From positions 310,001-374,000 of the forward strand of contig CAWACW010000014.1 in the NCBI GenBank assembly GCA_963780635.1: 64,000 bases of DNA. Direction: 5' to 3'. The stretch comes from DATEPR01 sp963780635. GTDB taxonomy: Bacteria > Actinomycetota > Actinomycetes > Mycobacteriales > Pseudonocardiaceae. Shown here piece by piece: positions 52,750-61,307 of the stretch; position 1 is the first letter of the stretch, and every line of letters starts with the position of its first letter. The notes below the pieces were generated by a model. The model saw nothing but the letters and a program-made list of their open reading frames with translations, had not been told where the DNA came from and searched no databases. Both the position numbers and the translations under genes were made by a program.

Positions 52750-54414
52750 ATGACCGTTTCACCGCGGCAGCGCGTCGTAGAAGTCCTCCAAGACGTGGGC
52801 ACGCAAGATGATCCCCGGTGGAGTCTCGGGTCCGGATACCGGATCGGCGGGCCTTGGGTGTTGACCGCAAACCATGTCGTGCGGCCGGGTGCCATCGTCG
52901 TGCGATGTCTTGGTGCCACCGATTTTGCCCCAAAACAGGAGTGGCCTGCGACTCTGGAACTGTCCGGCGACAGCGAAACCTGCGACCTCGCACTACTGAG
53001 GCTGCCCGCCGAGGCTGGGAACCCACCGGCGGTTCCGTTCTCTCGCGTGGACCGGAACAACGTCGCGTCGACACCTGTGGAAGGCTGCGTGGCAATAGGT
53101 TTTCCACGCTACCGTGCGCGGATTACCGCTCCCGAGCAGACCGCTCGTGACACGGCGCAGGTAAACGGCTGTATTTCACCCGGCGACTACCTTGATTCGG
53201 ATATGCTCGTACTGTCCGTGGACCGTCCACCGACCATGGTGCAGACGCAGCTCGACGCCGAAATCTCACCATACGACGGAATTTCCGGTGCAGCGGTCAC
53301 TGTCGGTGGGCATCTGATCGGAGTGGTCAAACATCACCTCGCCAGCGACGGCGGGGCTTTGTCCGCGACTCCGCTGACCCATCTCATCAAGTTGACACAA
53401 GAGTCACCACCTGAACTTCAGCGGTGGGAATCGGCACTGAACGTTAAAATCGATGCGTTGCCGGAACTGCCGGAGCCGATACCCAGGCCGCTGCCCCCCG
53501 CCATCGTCACGTTGCCCACCCGCCGATCCACCGAGCAGATCGTCGCACTCGTGTTGCCGAGTCTGGCCCGGCTGCGCGCGGCACCGGCCGGGTCCCTGGC
53601 CCGCGACGTGACCCGCCAAGCGGACATCAATGGGATGTGGCCGAGCCTGGTACTCGTGCCCGGCGGCCTGGTGCCCGCCCCAGTAGCATCCGAATATCGG
53701 ACAGCGCGCCGGCAACTGGACGAGGTTCGTGAGGCACTGCGACTGCCACCGGACCGGATTGTCATCGCCCCGGGAGCCGATGATGTCAACCCGTTGCTAT
53801 ACCAGGACAGCGTCCGCGACCAGGCAGCCGAGTCGTCGCCGCTGGTCCCGGGAAAGTGGGCGCACCTGTTCGACATGCTCGGCGAGTTCGCGACGCCGGC
53901 TGCCGGCAGGCCGACGGCGGAGCAGCCGTGGGCGTGGTGGGAGAGCGCGGAGCTCCGGACAACCGTGGCGGTCTTGAACTCCACCGTGTACGACACCGAT
54001 CAGGTCCACTCGTCCAGGAGTCGGCGGCTGGGTCGCGACCAGCTCGACCAGCTCGCGCAGGCGGCCGCGGCACGGCCTGCCGGCGATTGGCTCCGCATCG
54101 GCGTCATGCACGACTCGCCGGCGTTCGGTACCGAAGCGGCACTCGCCGACGCGGACCTGCTCCTGGAGAAACTAGGTCACTACCTACACCTGATCGTCCA
54201 CGGTCAGCCCCGGTCCTACCGTGAGCGACTGAGCCATCTCGGCTCGACGGTCGTACTGGCCGCCACTGACAACCCGTCCGGTGGTTATCTGCTGGTCGAT
54301 CTCGTACGACGGCACATTGCCTTCGGCCGGGTATACGACCCGCACCGCGCAGGCTGGACCGGCGACACCGATCTTGGTGACCGGCCGCACGCGTCGTGGC
54401 GGCGGCTCGGCTGA
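52750..54414 (+). CDS. Trypsin-like serine protease with unusual C-terminal domain
   Basis: 554 aa. No signal peptide, so cytoplasmic. Protease domain 1-230 with triad His42 (WVLTANHVV), Asp79 (CDLALLRL) and Ser179 (YDGISGAAV). The C-terminal half ends with RIGVMHDSPAFGTEAALADA, DLLLEKLGHYLHLIVHGQPR, which looks like the last half of a metallophosphoesterase (HH...HGH) with metal residues lost. A cytoplasmic trypsin plus Trypco2 is a recognised conflict-system pairing: the protease would cleave a host or partner protein on activation. Convergent with the JAMM/AAA+ operon. Confidence 0.8.
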   Translation: MTVSPRQRVVEVLQDVGTQDDPRWSLGSGYRIGGPWVLTANHVVRPGAIVVRCLGATDFAPKQEWPATLELSGDSETCDLALLRLPAEAGNPPAVPFSRVDRNNVASTPVEGCVAIGFPRYRARITAPEQTARDTAQVNGCISPGDYLDSDMLVLSVDRPPTMVQTQLDAEISPYDGISGAAVTVGGHLIGVVKHHLASDGGALSATPLTHLIKLTQESPPELQRWESALNVKIDALPELPEPIPRPLPPAIVTLPTRRSTEQIVALVLPSLARLRAAPAGSLARDVTRQADINGMWPSLVLVPGGLVPAPVASEYRTARRQLDEVREALRLPPDRIVIAPGADDVNPLLYQDSVRDQAAESSPLVPGKWAHLFDMLGEFATPAAGRPTAEQPWAWWESAELRTTVAVLNSTVYDTDQVHSSRSRRLGRDQLDQLAQAAAARPAGDWLRIGVMHDSPAFGTEAALADADLLLEKLGHYLHLIVHGQPRSYRERLSHLGSTVVLAATDNPSGGYLLVDLVRRHIAFGRVYDPHRAGWTGDTDLGDRPHASWRRLG

Positions 54415-54436
54415 CCAGGCAGGCAGACACGGGACG

Positions 54437-55213
54437 TCATTCCACCTCTCCGCTCACCAGCTCGTCCGCGTAGGTACGCGCCGAATCCAGCAGCCCGTTG
54501 TACGCGCGGATGCGAATCGAGTCGTCGACGGCGACGTCGGCGTAGAGTTCGACCAGCTTGTGCTGGACGGCGGCCTCGATGGCCGGTTCCAGTGCGACGA
54601 TCCGCAGTGCGATGTCCAGCAGCACAGCGTTGCGGGATGTCAGCAGTTCCCGGATCGTTCCCGCGCCCTCGGCCTGGTTGCGGAGTCGGCTGCGCAGCAC
54701 CGCCAGACACTGGCCGTAGAGGTTGTCGACCCAGTCGAGCAGCTTCGGCCGGAGTGCTTCCCATCGGCGGTCATGGCTCGCCGCCGGCTTCAACGAGCCC
54801 ACCGTGTCGAGGAACTGCTGCCATCGCACGAGGTCGTTGACCATCTTGATCGGCGAGCCGACCTGCTTCTCCATCGGGTTCGCCCAGGTTGAGACCTTGC
54901 TGGCGTCGAGGTCCAGATTCGTCGCCTCGTTGGCGGCGATGTAGCCGTCGCTGATCCGGGAGATGACTTCACGCACGGAGTTCGCCATGGTGAACGGGAT
55001 GTTCACGGTCTTGCCGGCAGAGTCCTGGACCGCCAGGCGGACGGACACGTCGCCCCGTTCGAGCAGATCCCAGTCGACCCGGACCGTGGGTTTCACACTG
55101 CCGCCGCGATAGTCGGCGACCAGTTCGACGGCGGGCGTCGGACCGGTCTCCGGGGCGACCTGTCTGGTCTGGTGTGTTGGTCCGAGAAAGTCGCCAGGCG
55201 ATTCAAGACTCAT
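54437..55213 (-). CDS. Uncharacterised protein, last gene of the JAMM/AAA+ operon
   Basis: 258 aa from ATG 55213 (AGGAG upstream; overlaps the previous stop by 11 bases). N-terminal strand-rich half (VRVDWDLLERGDVSVRLAVQ, GKTVNIPFTM) and helical C-terminal half (LTSRNAVLLDIALRIVALEP, AIEAAVQHKLVELYADVAVD). No family recognised. The overlap shows it belongs to the operon. Confidence 0.7.
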   Translation of the reverse strand: MSLESPGDFLGPTHQTRQVAPETGPTPAVELVADYRGGSVKPTVRVDWDLLERGDVSVRLAVQDSAGKTVNIPFTMANSVREVISRISDGYIAANEATNLDLDASKVSTWANPMEKQVGSPIKMVNDLVRWQQFLDTVGSLKPAASHDRRWEALRPKLLDWVDNLYGQCLAVLRSRLRNQAEGAGTIRELLTSRNAVLLDIALRIVALEPAIEAAVQHKLVELYADVAVDDSIRIRAYNGLLDSARTYADELVSGEVE

Positions 55214-57050
55214 GGCCCGTCTCCTGTCCGTCGTCCTGACCGGCATTCGATTCCTCATCGCCCGGCGTGCGGACCCGCACCGCCGGGTCGTCCTGGCCGG
55301 TACCCGGCTCATCGCCGTCAAGCAGAGACTCCTGGTCCGGCACGTGCTCTCGAATCGGGCCCAGCTCGAAATCGTCGCTGTCGCGAAGGACGGCCTCCAG
55401 GTCCGAAGTCATGCCGAACTCCTCGCTGACCGCCAGGTAACGGTCGACGATCGCATTCCACGCGATGACCAAGTCCGTAGGGGAAATCTCGTTCGGTTCG
55501 GAGCGTGCGGCCAACCGGTCGGTGATGTCAAGTAGCCAGAACTCCAGTGCCTCTGGAAGGAGCACGGCACTGAGGGCTCGATCGGGTGGATCGGTGGACA
55601 CGATGAGCCTCGCCAGGTCCGCGAGTTGCTCGCTCTCGATGGAGCAGGACAGGCGACGCAACGCGGCGTGCACCCAGTTCTGCACGGCACCGACGCTGGT
55701 GTCGATGGTCCGGTAGGTCTCGGCCCAGACCGGTTCTGGGGATTCGTCCCACTGGGCATGCACCCATGCCGACATCTCGGACGGGCAGAACAGCGTGATC
55801 CGGTGGCCGGTATCAGACACTCGCGGCAGGGGTTCGAGCCACGCGCGAACCACCGTGGCCAGCCGGATCTGCCATACCGGATCATCCTGCTGCACGTCGC
55901 CCATGAAGCAGCCCACGATATGCAAGGGGATCGACCGCTGTACCTGGATGGACACCTGTCGGTCCAGTTCGGCGAACACCTGGTCCTCCCGGAGCACGGC
56001 CGCCCTTCCTTCGCCCGAAATCTCCTGGAAGAGCCAGTTCGCCGCGGCCTGCCGAACCGAGCGGTTCGCTATACCCACGATGGTCACGGCCCGCTCAGGT
56101 TCTTCCACCTTGAATCCATCCAGCACGTCCGCGGGTAGCAGCGGACTGATGCGCGGAGCGCGGGACGAGCGCGAGACGGTCATGGGGGCAGGTCCCGATG
56201 TCGACGTCGCTGGGCCGCTGATGGAGGTCGGAGGTAGCTTCAACAAGTCCGCAAGGCGCGGCAACCACCCCGCGCCCCATTCCGGGTCGCTCGGCAGCTT
56301 GTCGTTGAGCTCATACGGGATGAGACTGTTCGTATCCGGCTCGCCGCACTCGGTGTATCTGCCGATCGCATGGATCGACGGCTGGCTGCCGTCCTGGTAG
56401 ATCCACTGCAGCTGTACGTTCGCCTCGCTCCATCCCCAGCAGTAGAGTTGCTCGTACTGCCCGAAGAACTCCTTGAGACGCCGCTGGACGTCGATGACGT
56501 GACCCGCCGTACGCTGTGCCTGGCGGGCGTCCGCGGCATCGATCCCCTTGCGGTATCCACGGATGAGAGTGCCGCCCGCATCCAGGAACAAGCGCCCGTT
56601 CCTGGCCGGATTGAGAAACGGCCGGATCTGGTCTTCCGCGTAGCCTTCGGCGATCACGAGTGGCAGGGGTGACAAGCCACAGGCCCGTAGTTCCATGTAG
56701 AGCAACAGATCTGGATCAGTCGCCACGACGGCTTGCAAAAAGTCGGCCTCCAGCAGCGACGCGATGACGCCGATCGCCGCCCGGTCCGGGGAACGGCCGT
56801 TCGCCGGCGTGGTGATGCCCCGGAGGAACATCCGCCGGTCGTCCGCCTCCGCGTCCGCTGCCACCCGTTTGCAGATCTCACTCTCGATGTCGGCGACATA
56901 ACTGTTGCCACCGAGCCATTCGGAGAGCTGCAGATGATCCGGATGCCCCAGCAGTGCCGCGGTGGCGTCGAAGCCGAGCACGAGTACGCTGCGCTGCCGG
57001 TGCATCCTTCTCCGCCAGCGTTCCGCGAGATCCGCCAGGCCGTCGGTCAT
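55203..57050 (-). CDS. Uncharacterised 615-aa operon protein
   Basis: ATG 57050 overlaps the AAA+ stop as ATGA. N-terminal part RSVLVLGFDATAALLGHPDH looks like an alpha/beta fold; FLDAGGTLIRGYRKG follows. A Ser/Thr/Pro linker near residue 280 separates a second alpha/beta domain (AVTIVGIANRSVRQAAANWL, IPLHIVGCFMGDVQQDD, HRITLFCPSEMSAWVHAQW). The last 50 residues are acidic and disordered. No family recognised; two domains suggest a substrate or partner-binding role with the AAA+ ATPase. Confidence 0.7.
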   Translation of the reverse strand: MTDGLADLAERWRRRMHRQRSVLVLGFDATAALLGHPDHLQLSEWLGGNSYVADIESEICKRVAADAEADDRRMFLRGITTPANGRSPDRAAIGVIASLLEADFLQAVVATDPDLLLYMELRACGLSPLPLVIAEGYAEDQIRPFLNPARNGRLFLDAGGTLIRGYRKGIDAADARQAQRTAGHVIDVQRRLKEFFGQYEQLYCWGWSEANVQLQWIYQDGSQPSIHAIGRYTECGEPDTNSLIPYELNDKLPSDPEWGAGWLPRLADLLKLPPTSISGPATSTSGPAPMTVSRSSRAPRISPLLPADVLDGFKVEEPERAVTIVGIANRSVRQAAANWLFQEISGEGRAAVLREDQVFAELDRQVSIQVQRSIPLHIVGCFMGDVQQDDPVWQIRLATVVRAWLEPLPRVSDTGHRITLFCPSEMSAWVHAQWDESPEPVWAETYRTIDTSVGAVQNWVHAALRRLSCSIESEQLADLARLIVSTDPPDRALSAVLLPEALEFWLLDITDRLAARSEPNEISPTDLVIAWNAIVDRYLAVSEEFGMTSDLEAVLRDSDDFELGPIREHVPDQESLLDGDEPGTGQDDPAVRVRTPGDEESNAGQDDGQETGHES

Positions 57051-58735
57051 GGCTGGCCCAGGAATCGGCGTAGCAGGTTCAGGTCGAAGTCGGGTTCTTC
57101 GGTCCAGGCGTCCATCGGCACACCGACCATCCGCTGCCCGTTACTCCCCACCGTCAGGCGGGCCGTGCCACCGATGTAGGGACCGTAGAGACGTTCCAGG
57201 TCGTCGGCCATGTCCTCTTGGCCGATCTCGGTCAGTGCGGCGAAAGACTGACGGACCCATTCACGCAGATGGAACGGCTGCCGGTGATGTCCGAGTGCGG
57301 CGACCAGACTGTCCTGGGTGATCAACCCACCGCCCGATCCTGCCGCCACCAGGAGGTCGTCCGCGGCGCGGGACACCACCTTCTGGATGTCGCCCGGAGT
57401 CAGGCCGTGGGACCGGCGGGCGAGTGCCGAAATGTCGACATCCGTGGCCCGCAAGCGCCCGGAGATCCGGCCCAGATGAATCTGGAAGATCTCCGCGCGG
57501 GCTTGTTCGTCGGGCAGTTCGACCGGGATGAGCCGGTCGAAACGGCGGACCAGGGCCAGATCGACCGACCAGACACGGTTGGTGCAGCCGAAGAACAGTA
57601 CGGCCGCACCCTGTTCCTTGAGCCGGTCGACCTGTTGCAGAAAGTGGCCGGTGAATTCCTGGGCCCAGTACTGAGCACCCTCCCGTGTCATACCGATGCC
57701 CTCGATCTCGTCGCAGAACAACAGCGACGGCTGGGCATCGATGGCGCGGTCGAACAACTCGGCCAACTGTTGTTCACTCTCGCCGACGTACTTGCCCAGG
57801 ATTTCGTCCAGGCGCAATCGGAACAAGGGCAATTCCCTTCCGTGCCGCCTGCGGTACTCGCCGGCGAAAGCCCGCACGACGTACGTCTTGCCACAGCCGG
57901 ACGGCCCGAACAACAGGATCGAGCGGCTGGGTGGCTGCCCGAACTCAGCCAGCCTGCGCCGGGTCACCTCGCTGTCGCCATCACCGAGGTAGACCTCGAA
58001 CATCCGCCGCAGCTCCTCGATGAAGGAGTTCTCCCCTCCCGTCCCGCCAACCGCGTCGAACGTCGGTTCCTTGCTGGCGAGTTGCGCCGCTCCGGATACC
58101 CGAAGGTCAGCGGGGAGGTTGGCGGGCAGGCGGGGATGGTCGGGCGCGAGCCGGGCCAGTTCGCGCAGGTCAGCCAGTGCGGCGTCCGGTCCGGCAGACT
58201 GGTGACGCCGGTAAGCGCGTGCCGCGAGGACCTCCGCACGAAGTTCGTTACGTACTAACGGCGGTAGAGCCGCGACGGACAGCATGTCGCTGAGCCGATC
58301 GCACAGCGCCACGTCCGTCCCGGCGTCCCCGGTGCCGTCCTCGACGCTGCCCAGCAATTCATTGAGCGAATTGGTGAGTCCGTTCGACACGCGGTCACGT
58401 ATTGCCGCGCGACTGCCCGCCATGAGAAAGAACCGCACGGCGTCCTCGTGGTCGCCCTGCAGGGCGGCGACATGGCCGCGCAGCGCGGCCACGTCGCTGG
58501 CGGCGTCGTTGATCTTCAGCGCCCGATCCAGGTCGTCGGCGGCCATGGTGAGCAACTGCGGGTCCGCGCGCAGCGCCTGGTCGTTGACGACGGTCCAGGC
58601 ACGGGCGTACCGCTGTTCCCAGGCGACATCGTTCGCGTCGATCGCCGCGGTGAAGTGCCGGATGGCCGTCGGCATGTCCCGCGTCAGCACGGCGGCCAGG
58701 CCGGCCAGGTAGTCGGAGTCGTCGCTATCGGTCAC
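57047..58735 (-). CDS. Cdc48/FtsH-type AAA+ ATPase with helical N-domain
   Basis: 562 aa from GTG 58735, overlapping the previous stop by 11 bases. N-terminal TPR-like helices (residues 1-200), then SKEPTFDAVGGTGGENSFIE, Walker A LLFGPSGCGKTYVVRAFAGE (about residue 277), pore-type GKYVGESEQQL, Walker B LLFCDEIEGIG (about 338), FFGCTNRVWSVDLALVRRFD with arginine finger, GLTPGDIQKVV. Single AAA+ module of the unfoldase/remodelling class. In an operon with a ubiquitin-like protein and a JAMM peptidase, it may unfold tagged or partner proteins. Confidence 0.85.
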   Translation of the reverse strand: MTDSDDSDYLAGLAAVLTRDMPTAIRHFTAAIDANDVAWEQRYARAWTVVNDQALRADPQLLTMAADDLDRALKINDAASDVAALRGHVAALQGDHEDAVRFFLMAGSRAAIRDRVSNGLTNSLNELLGSVEDGTGDAGTDVALCDRLSDMLSVAALPPLVRNELRAEVLAARAYRRHQSAGPDAALADLRELARLAPDHPRLPANLPADLRVSGAAQLASKEPTFDAVGGTGGENSFIEELRRMFEVYLGDGDSEVTRRRLAEFGQPPSRSILLFGPSGCGKTYVVRAFAGEYRRRHGRELPLFRLRLDEILGKYVGESEQQLAELFDRAIDAQPSLLFCDEIEGIGMTREGAQYWAQEFTGHFLQQVDRLKEQGAAVLFFGCTNRVWSVDLALVRRFDRLIPVELPDEQARAEIFQIHLGRISGRLRATDVDISALARRSHGLTPGDIQKVVSRAADDLLVAAGSGGGLITQDSLVAALGHHRQPFHLREWVRQSFAALTEIGQEDMADDLERLYGPYIGGTARLTVGSNGQRMVGVPMDAWTEEPDFDLNLLRRFLGQP

Positions 58736-61307
58736 TGATATCCCAACCAATCGGACTAGACGGCCAGATGACCATCCTCGCGTCGGCTGTTGAGGCCCTC
58801 CGCCGGCTCGATGTGGCGGCTGGACGCACGAACACGGCACCGGTGTCACCCAGCGAGTCAGCGTCGGGCACATCACGGATCGGACGGCCGAGCGCGATTT
58901 CCAGGAGTGCCCGCCGGTCGGCGGAAAGGCCGCCGGCGAGGATTGCGTCGAACGTCGGCGCGGCGGCTAGTGTCTCGAGCGTCGGTTCGCGGGTGGCCAG
59001 GACCAGGGCGTGAGGTCTGCCCGACTCGCCGAGCCAGGTCCGGACCAGCTGCCACGTGCTCTCGATCGCGCCGTCCACCAGCAGGCACACTCGCCGATTC
59101 CGTCGGCGGCCGCCGACGATTCCAGTGCCTGCCCACGCGCTCGTGGACGGATCCGCGGACTCGTTCGGGGCTGGTTCGACCGCCTCGGTTGGTTCGTCAT
59201 AGGGAGTCCGCTGCGCGAATTCGATGGTGGCCTTCAGCACCTCGTCGTCCAGCGGCTCCGTGTGCGGCTTCACCACCAGCGGAGACTCGCGGAACTCGGC
59301 CTCGACGCCGCTACCTTGGTCCTCCGCGGCGGCCGATTCGGCCGGCTGTGACGTCGGACGGTCGACGACGACGTCCTCCAGCAACGAGCCCGCGTAGATC
59401 ACCAGCCGCAGCGCCGCGGCGAGCGGGTCGTCCGGCGGCACCGCGACGCATACCGCGACACCGGCACCAGTGTGCGGCGAGAGCGGCTCCAGCCAGGTGG
59501 TCATCACGGCACAGCCGATCGCCGTGACCGCCGCCCGCACCTGATCGACCAACAATGCCGCCCGGCGCAGGTCGGTCAGCCGGTCGTAGCGGAGATTCGC
59601 CCGGCTGTCGACCGCAACACAGGCGAACTGGATGCTCACCGCCCGGTCGTCGGTACAGAACACCTCGGCGGCGTCGTCGGCAGCGAGTCTGTCCACCACG
59701 AGGTCGAGACATGCCGACAGTGCCGGATCGCCTTCGTCGTGCAGCCAACGGGCCAGACAGTCCCGGACGGCGGAACGCAGCCGGGCAGAGACCTTCAGAC
59801 GCGCCAGCCAGGTCGTACCCTCTGGTCCAGGCTCGCCCGCCGGGATCAGGCGGTGCCAGCGCCGGTCGTCCAGGGCGGCAGGTGCGCGCGTTGACTGGAC
59901 AAGCAGCACCGTCCACCCGTTGCTGGTCAACTGAGCGCCTACAGTGCGCAGGACCAGCTCACCGAACGGTGGACCGATCAGCAGCACGCGGCGTCCCGGC
60001 AGCACATCGAGTACGGCGGGCCGGCCGTCGGCGCGGAATCCGATTCGTACCACGCCCTTCGCCCGCCGAGCTTCCGACCTGACCGTCGGACCAGCGGACG
60101 GCCACTTGTCCGGGCGTCCGCTCTCCAACAGGTCGCCAGGCGCACGGCAGTCCGGACCGGGCGGTTGCACGGGGCGATCCGGCCGGTGACGGGGAGCCGG
60201 CATTGCGGCCGCCTGCGCCATGACGTCCGCGTCCACAGTGCCGGACCAGGCGATGTGCTGCTCGAGCACCGGTCGAAACCAGCCGCTCTCGCGCCCCAGC
60301 CAGGTCAACTGCCTGCGCAGTAAACTGGAGCGACCACGCAGAATGCCAGTGTTCAAGCCGGCTACGAACTCCGGGAAGAGCCCCTGCAGGTCGTGGGTGA
60401 ACAACCAGTCCGCCAGCCTGACACCATCTCTGAACAGCCGATATTCACCGTCCGCCGTACTGAGCGCGTAGCTCGCGTCCGCGACGGTGGCCATGCTTCG
60501 CACGCCGGCGTTGCCGACCGGATCCGGATCGGGCGCCTCCGCGCTCGGCGGTGGAGTCGGTGTGGCATCCGCACCGAGCGCGAGCGCGAAACACGCATAC
60601 GCGCTGGTGCGATCGCCGAGCCGCACCAGGCTGCGGCCTGCCCAGATCAGGTGATCGCGATGGGTCGTTCGCCAGCGGACCACAGCACCGCCGCTGATCT
60701 CGGCCATCACCTGCTCGACGACCAGGCGATGCTCGCCGAGTTCGTAGAAACCCTGGGCCAAGACGGCCCCGAACTCGCCACGCGTACGCAGCAGTTCTGC
60801 CACGACCCAGTCCCGCACGCCGGTAGCCGCTGGCCGGGCAGTCGTGGAGTTGGGGTCGCCGAGGGCTCGACCTATGCGTTGGTGGCGTGCCGCGGGGAAA
60901 CCTTTGCGCATGGCCCAGGTCGCCGCGGGTCCGCCGGCGGCGGTCGCCTCGGCCCGGCCCACCGCCGACAGCGCCGCCAGGGCAGCCAGATCGTCCCAGT
61001 CCACCGGAGCGGCCTCAGTGACAAGTTCGCGCGCCCGCACGACACACCGCTCGGCCAACCTCGTCCAGCCCGCCCGGTACCAGGCTTCGCCCACCGCCCG
61101 CCACCAGGCGACCTCGTGTGGACGTTGGCCCGCGAGCAGTTCGGAGAGGGCAATCCGGGCAGCCAGCCTGACCGCGGCGATCTGCGGCGTCGTGGCCACC
61201 ACGTGAGCCAGCAGACCGGGCGTCGTGCTCCAGCCCATCAGGCTGACGAAGTCCTCGGCGGCGCGGGTGTCGCCGTCGTCGGGCTCCGAGCCAATCGCCT
61301 CAGACAC
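58725..61307 (-). CDS. Uncharacterised 860-aa operon protein
   Basis: ATG 61307 overlaps the JAMM stop by 8 bases. Residues 1-340 are alpha-helical repeats (ELVTEAAPVDWDDLAALAAL, RSLVRLGDRTSAYACFALAL). After a Pro-rich linker, an alpha/beta domain starts RRVLLIGPPFGELVLRTVGA and includes ADDAAEVFCTDDRAVSIQFA; a second, after another acidic linker, has VCLLVDGAIESTWQLVRTWL and TFDAILAGGLSADRRALLEI. No named family recognised. Possibly a scaffold. Confidence 0.7.
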   Translation of the reverse strand: MSEAIGSEPDDGDTRAAEDFVSLMGWSTTPGLLAHVVATTPQIAAVRLAARIALSELLAGQRPHEVAWWRAVGEAWYRAGWTRLAERCVVRARELVTEAAPVDWDDLAALAALSAVGRAEATAAGGPAATWAMRKGFPAARHQRIGRALGDPNSTTARPAATGVRDWVVAELLRTRGEFGAVLAQGFYELGEHRLVVEQVMAEISGGAVVRWRTTHRDHLIWAGRSLVRLGDRTSAYACFALALGADATPTPPPSAEAPDPDPVGNAGVRSMATVADASYALSTADGEYRLFRDGVRLADWLFTHDLQGLFPEFVAGLNTGILRGRSSLLRRQLTWLGRESGWFRPVLEQHIAWSGTVDADVMAQAAAMPAPRHRPDRPVQPPGPDCRAPGDLLESGRPDKWPSAGPTVRSEARRAKGVVRIGFRADGRPAVLDVLPGRRVLLIGPPFGELVLRTVGAQLTSNGWTVLLVQSTRAPAALDDRRWHRLIPAGEPGPEGTTWLARLKVSARLRSAVRDCLARWLHDEGDPALSACLDLVVDRLAADDAAEVFCTDDRAVSIQFACVAVDSRANLRYDRLTDLRRAALLVDQVRAAVTAIGCAVMTTWLEPLSPHTGAGVAVCVAVPPDDPLAAALRLVIYAGSLLEDVVVDRPTSQPAESAAAEDQGSGVEAEFRESPLVVKPHTEPLDDEVLKATIEFAQRTPYDEPTEAVEPAPNESADPSTSAWAGTGIVGGRRRNRRVCLLVDGAIESTWQLVRTWLGESGRPHALVLATREPTLETLAAAPTFDAILAGGLSADRRALLEIALGRPIRDVPDADSLGDTGAVFVRPAATSSRRRASTADARMVIWPSSPIGWDISDR

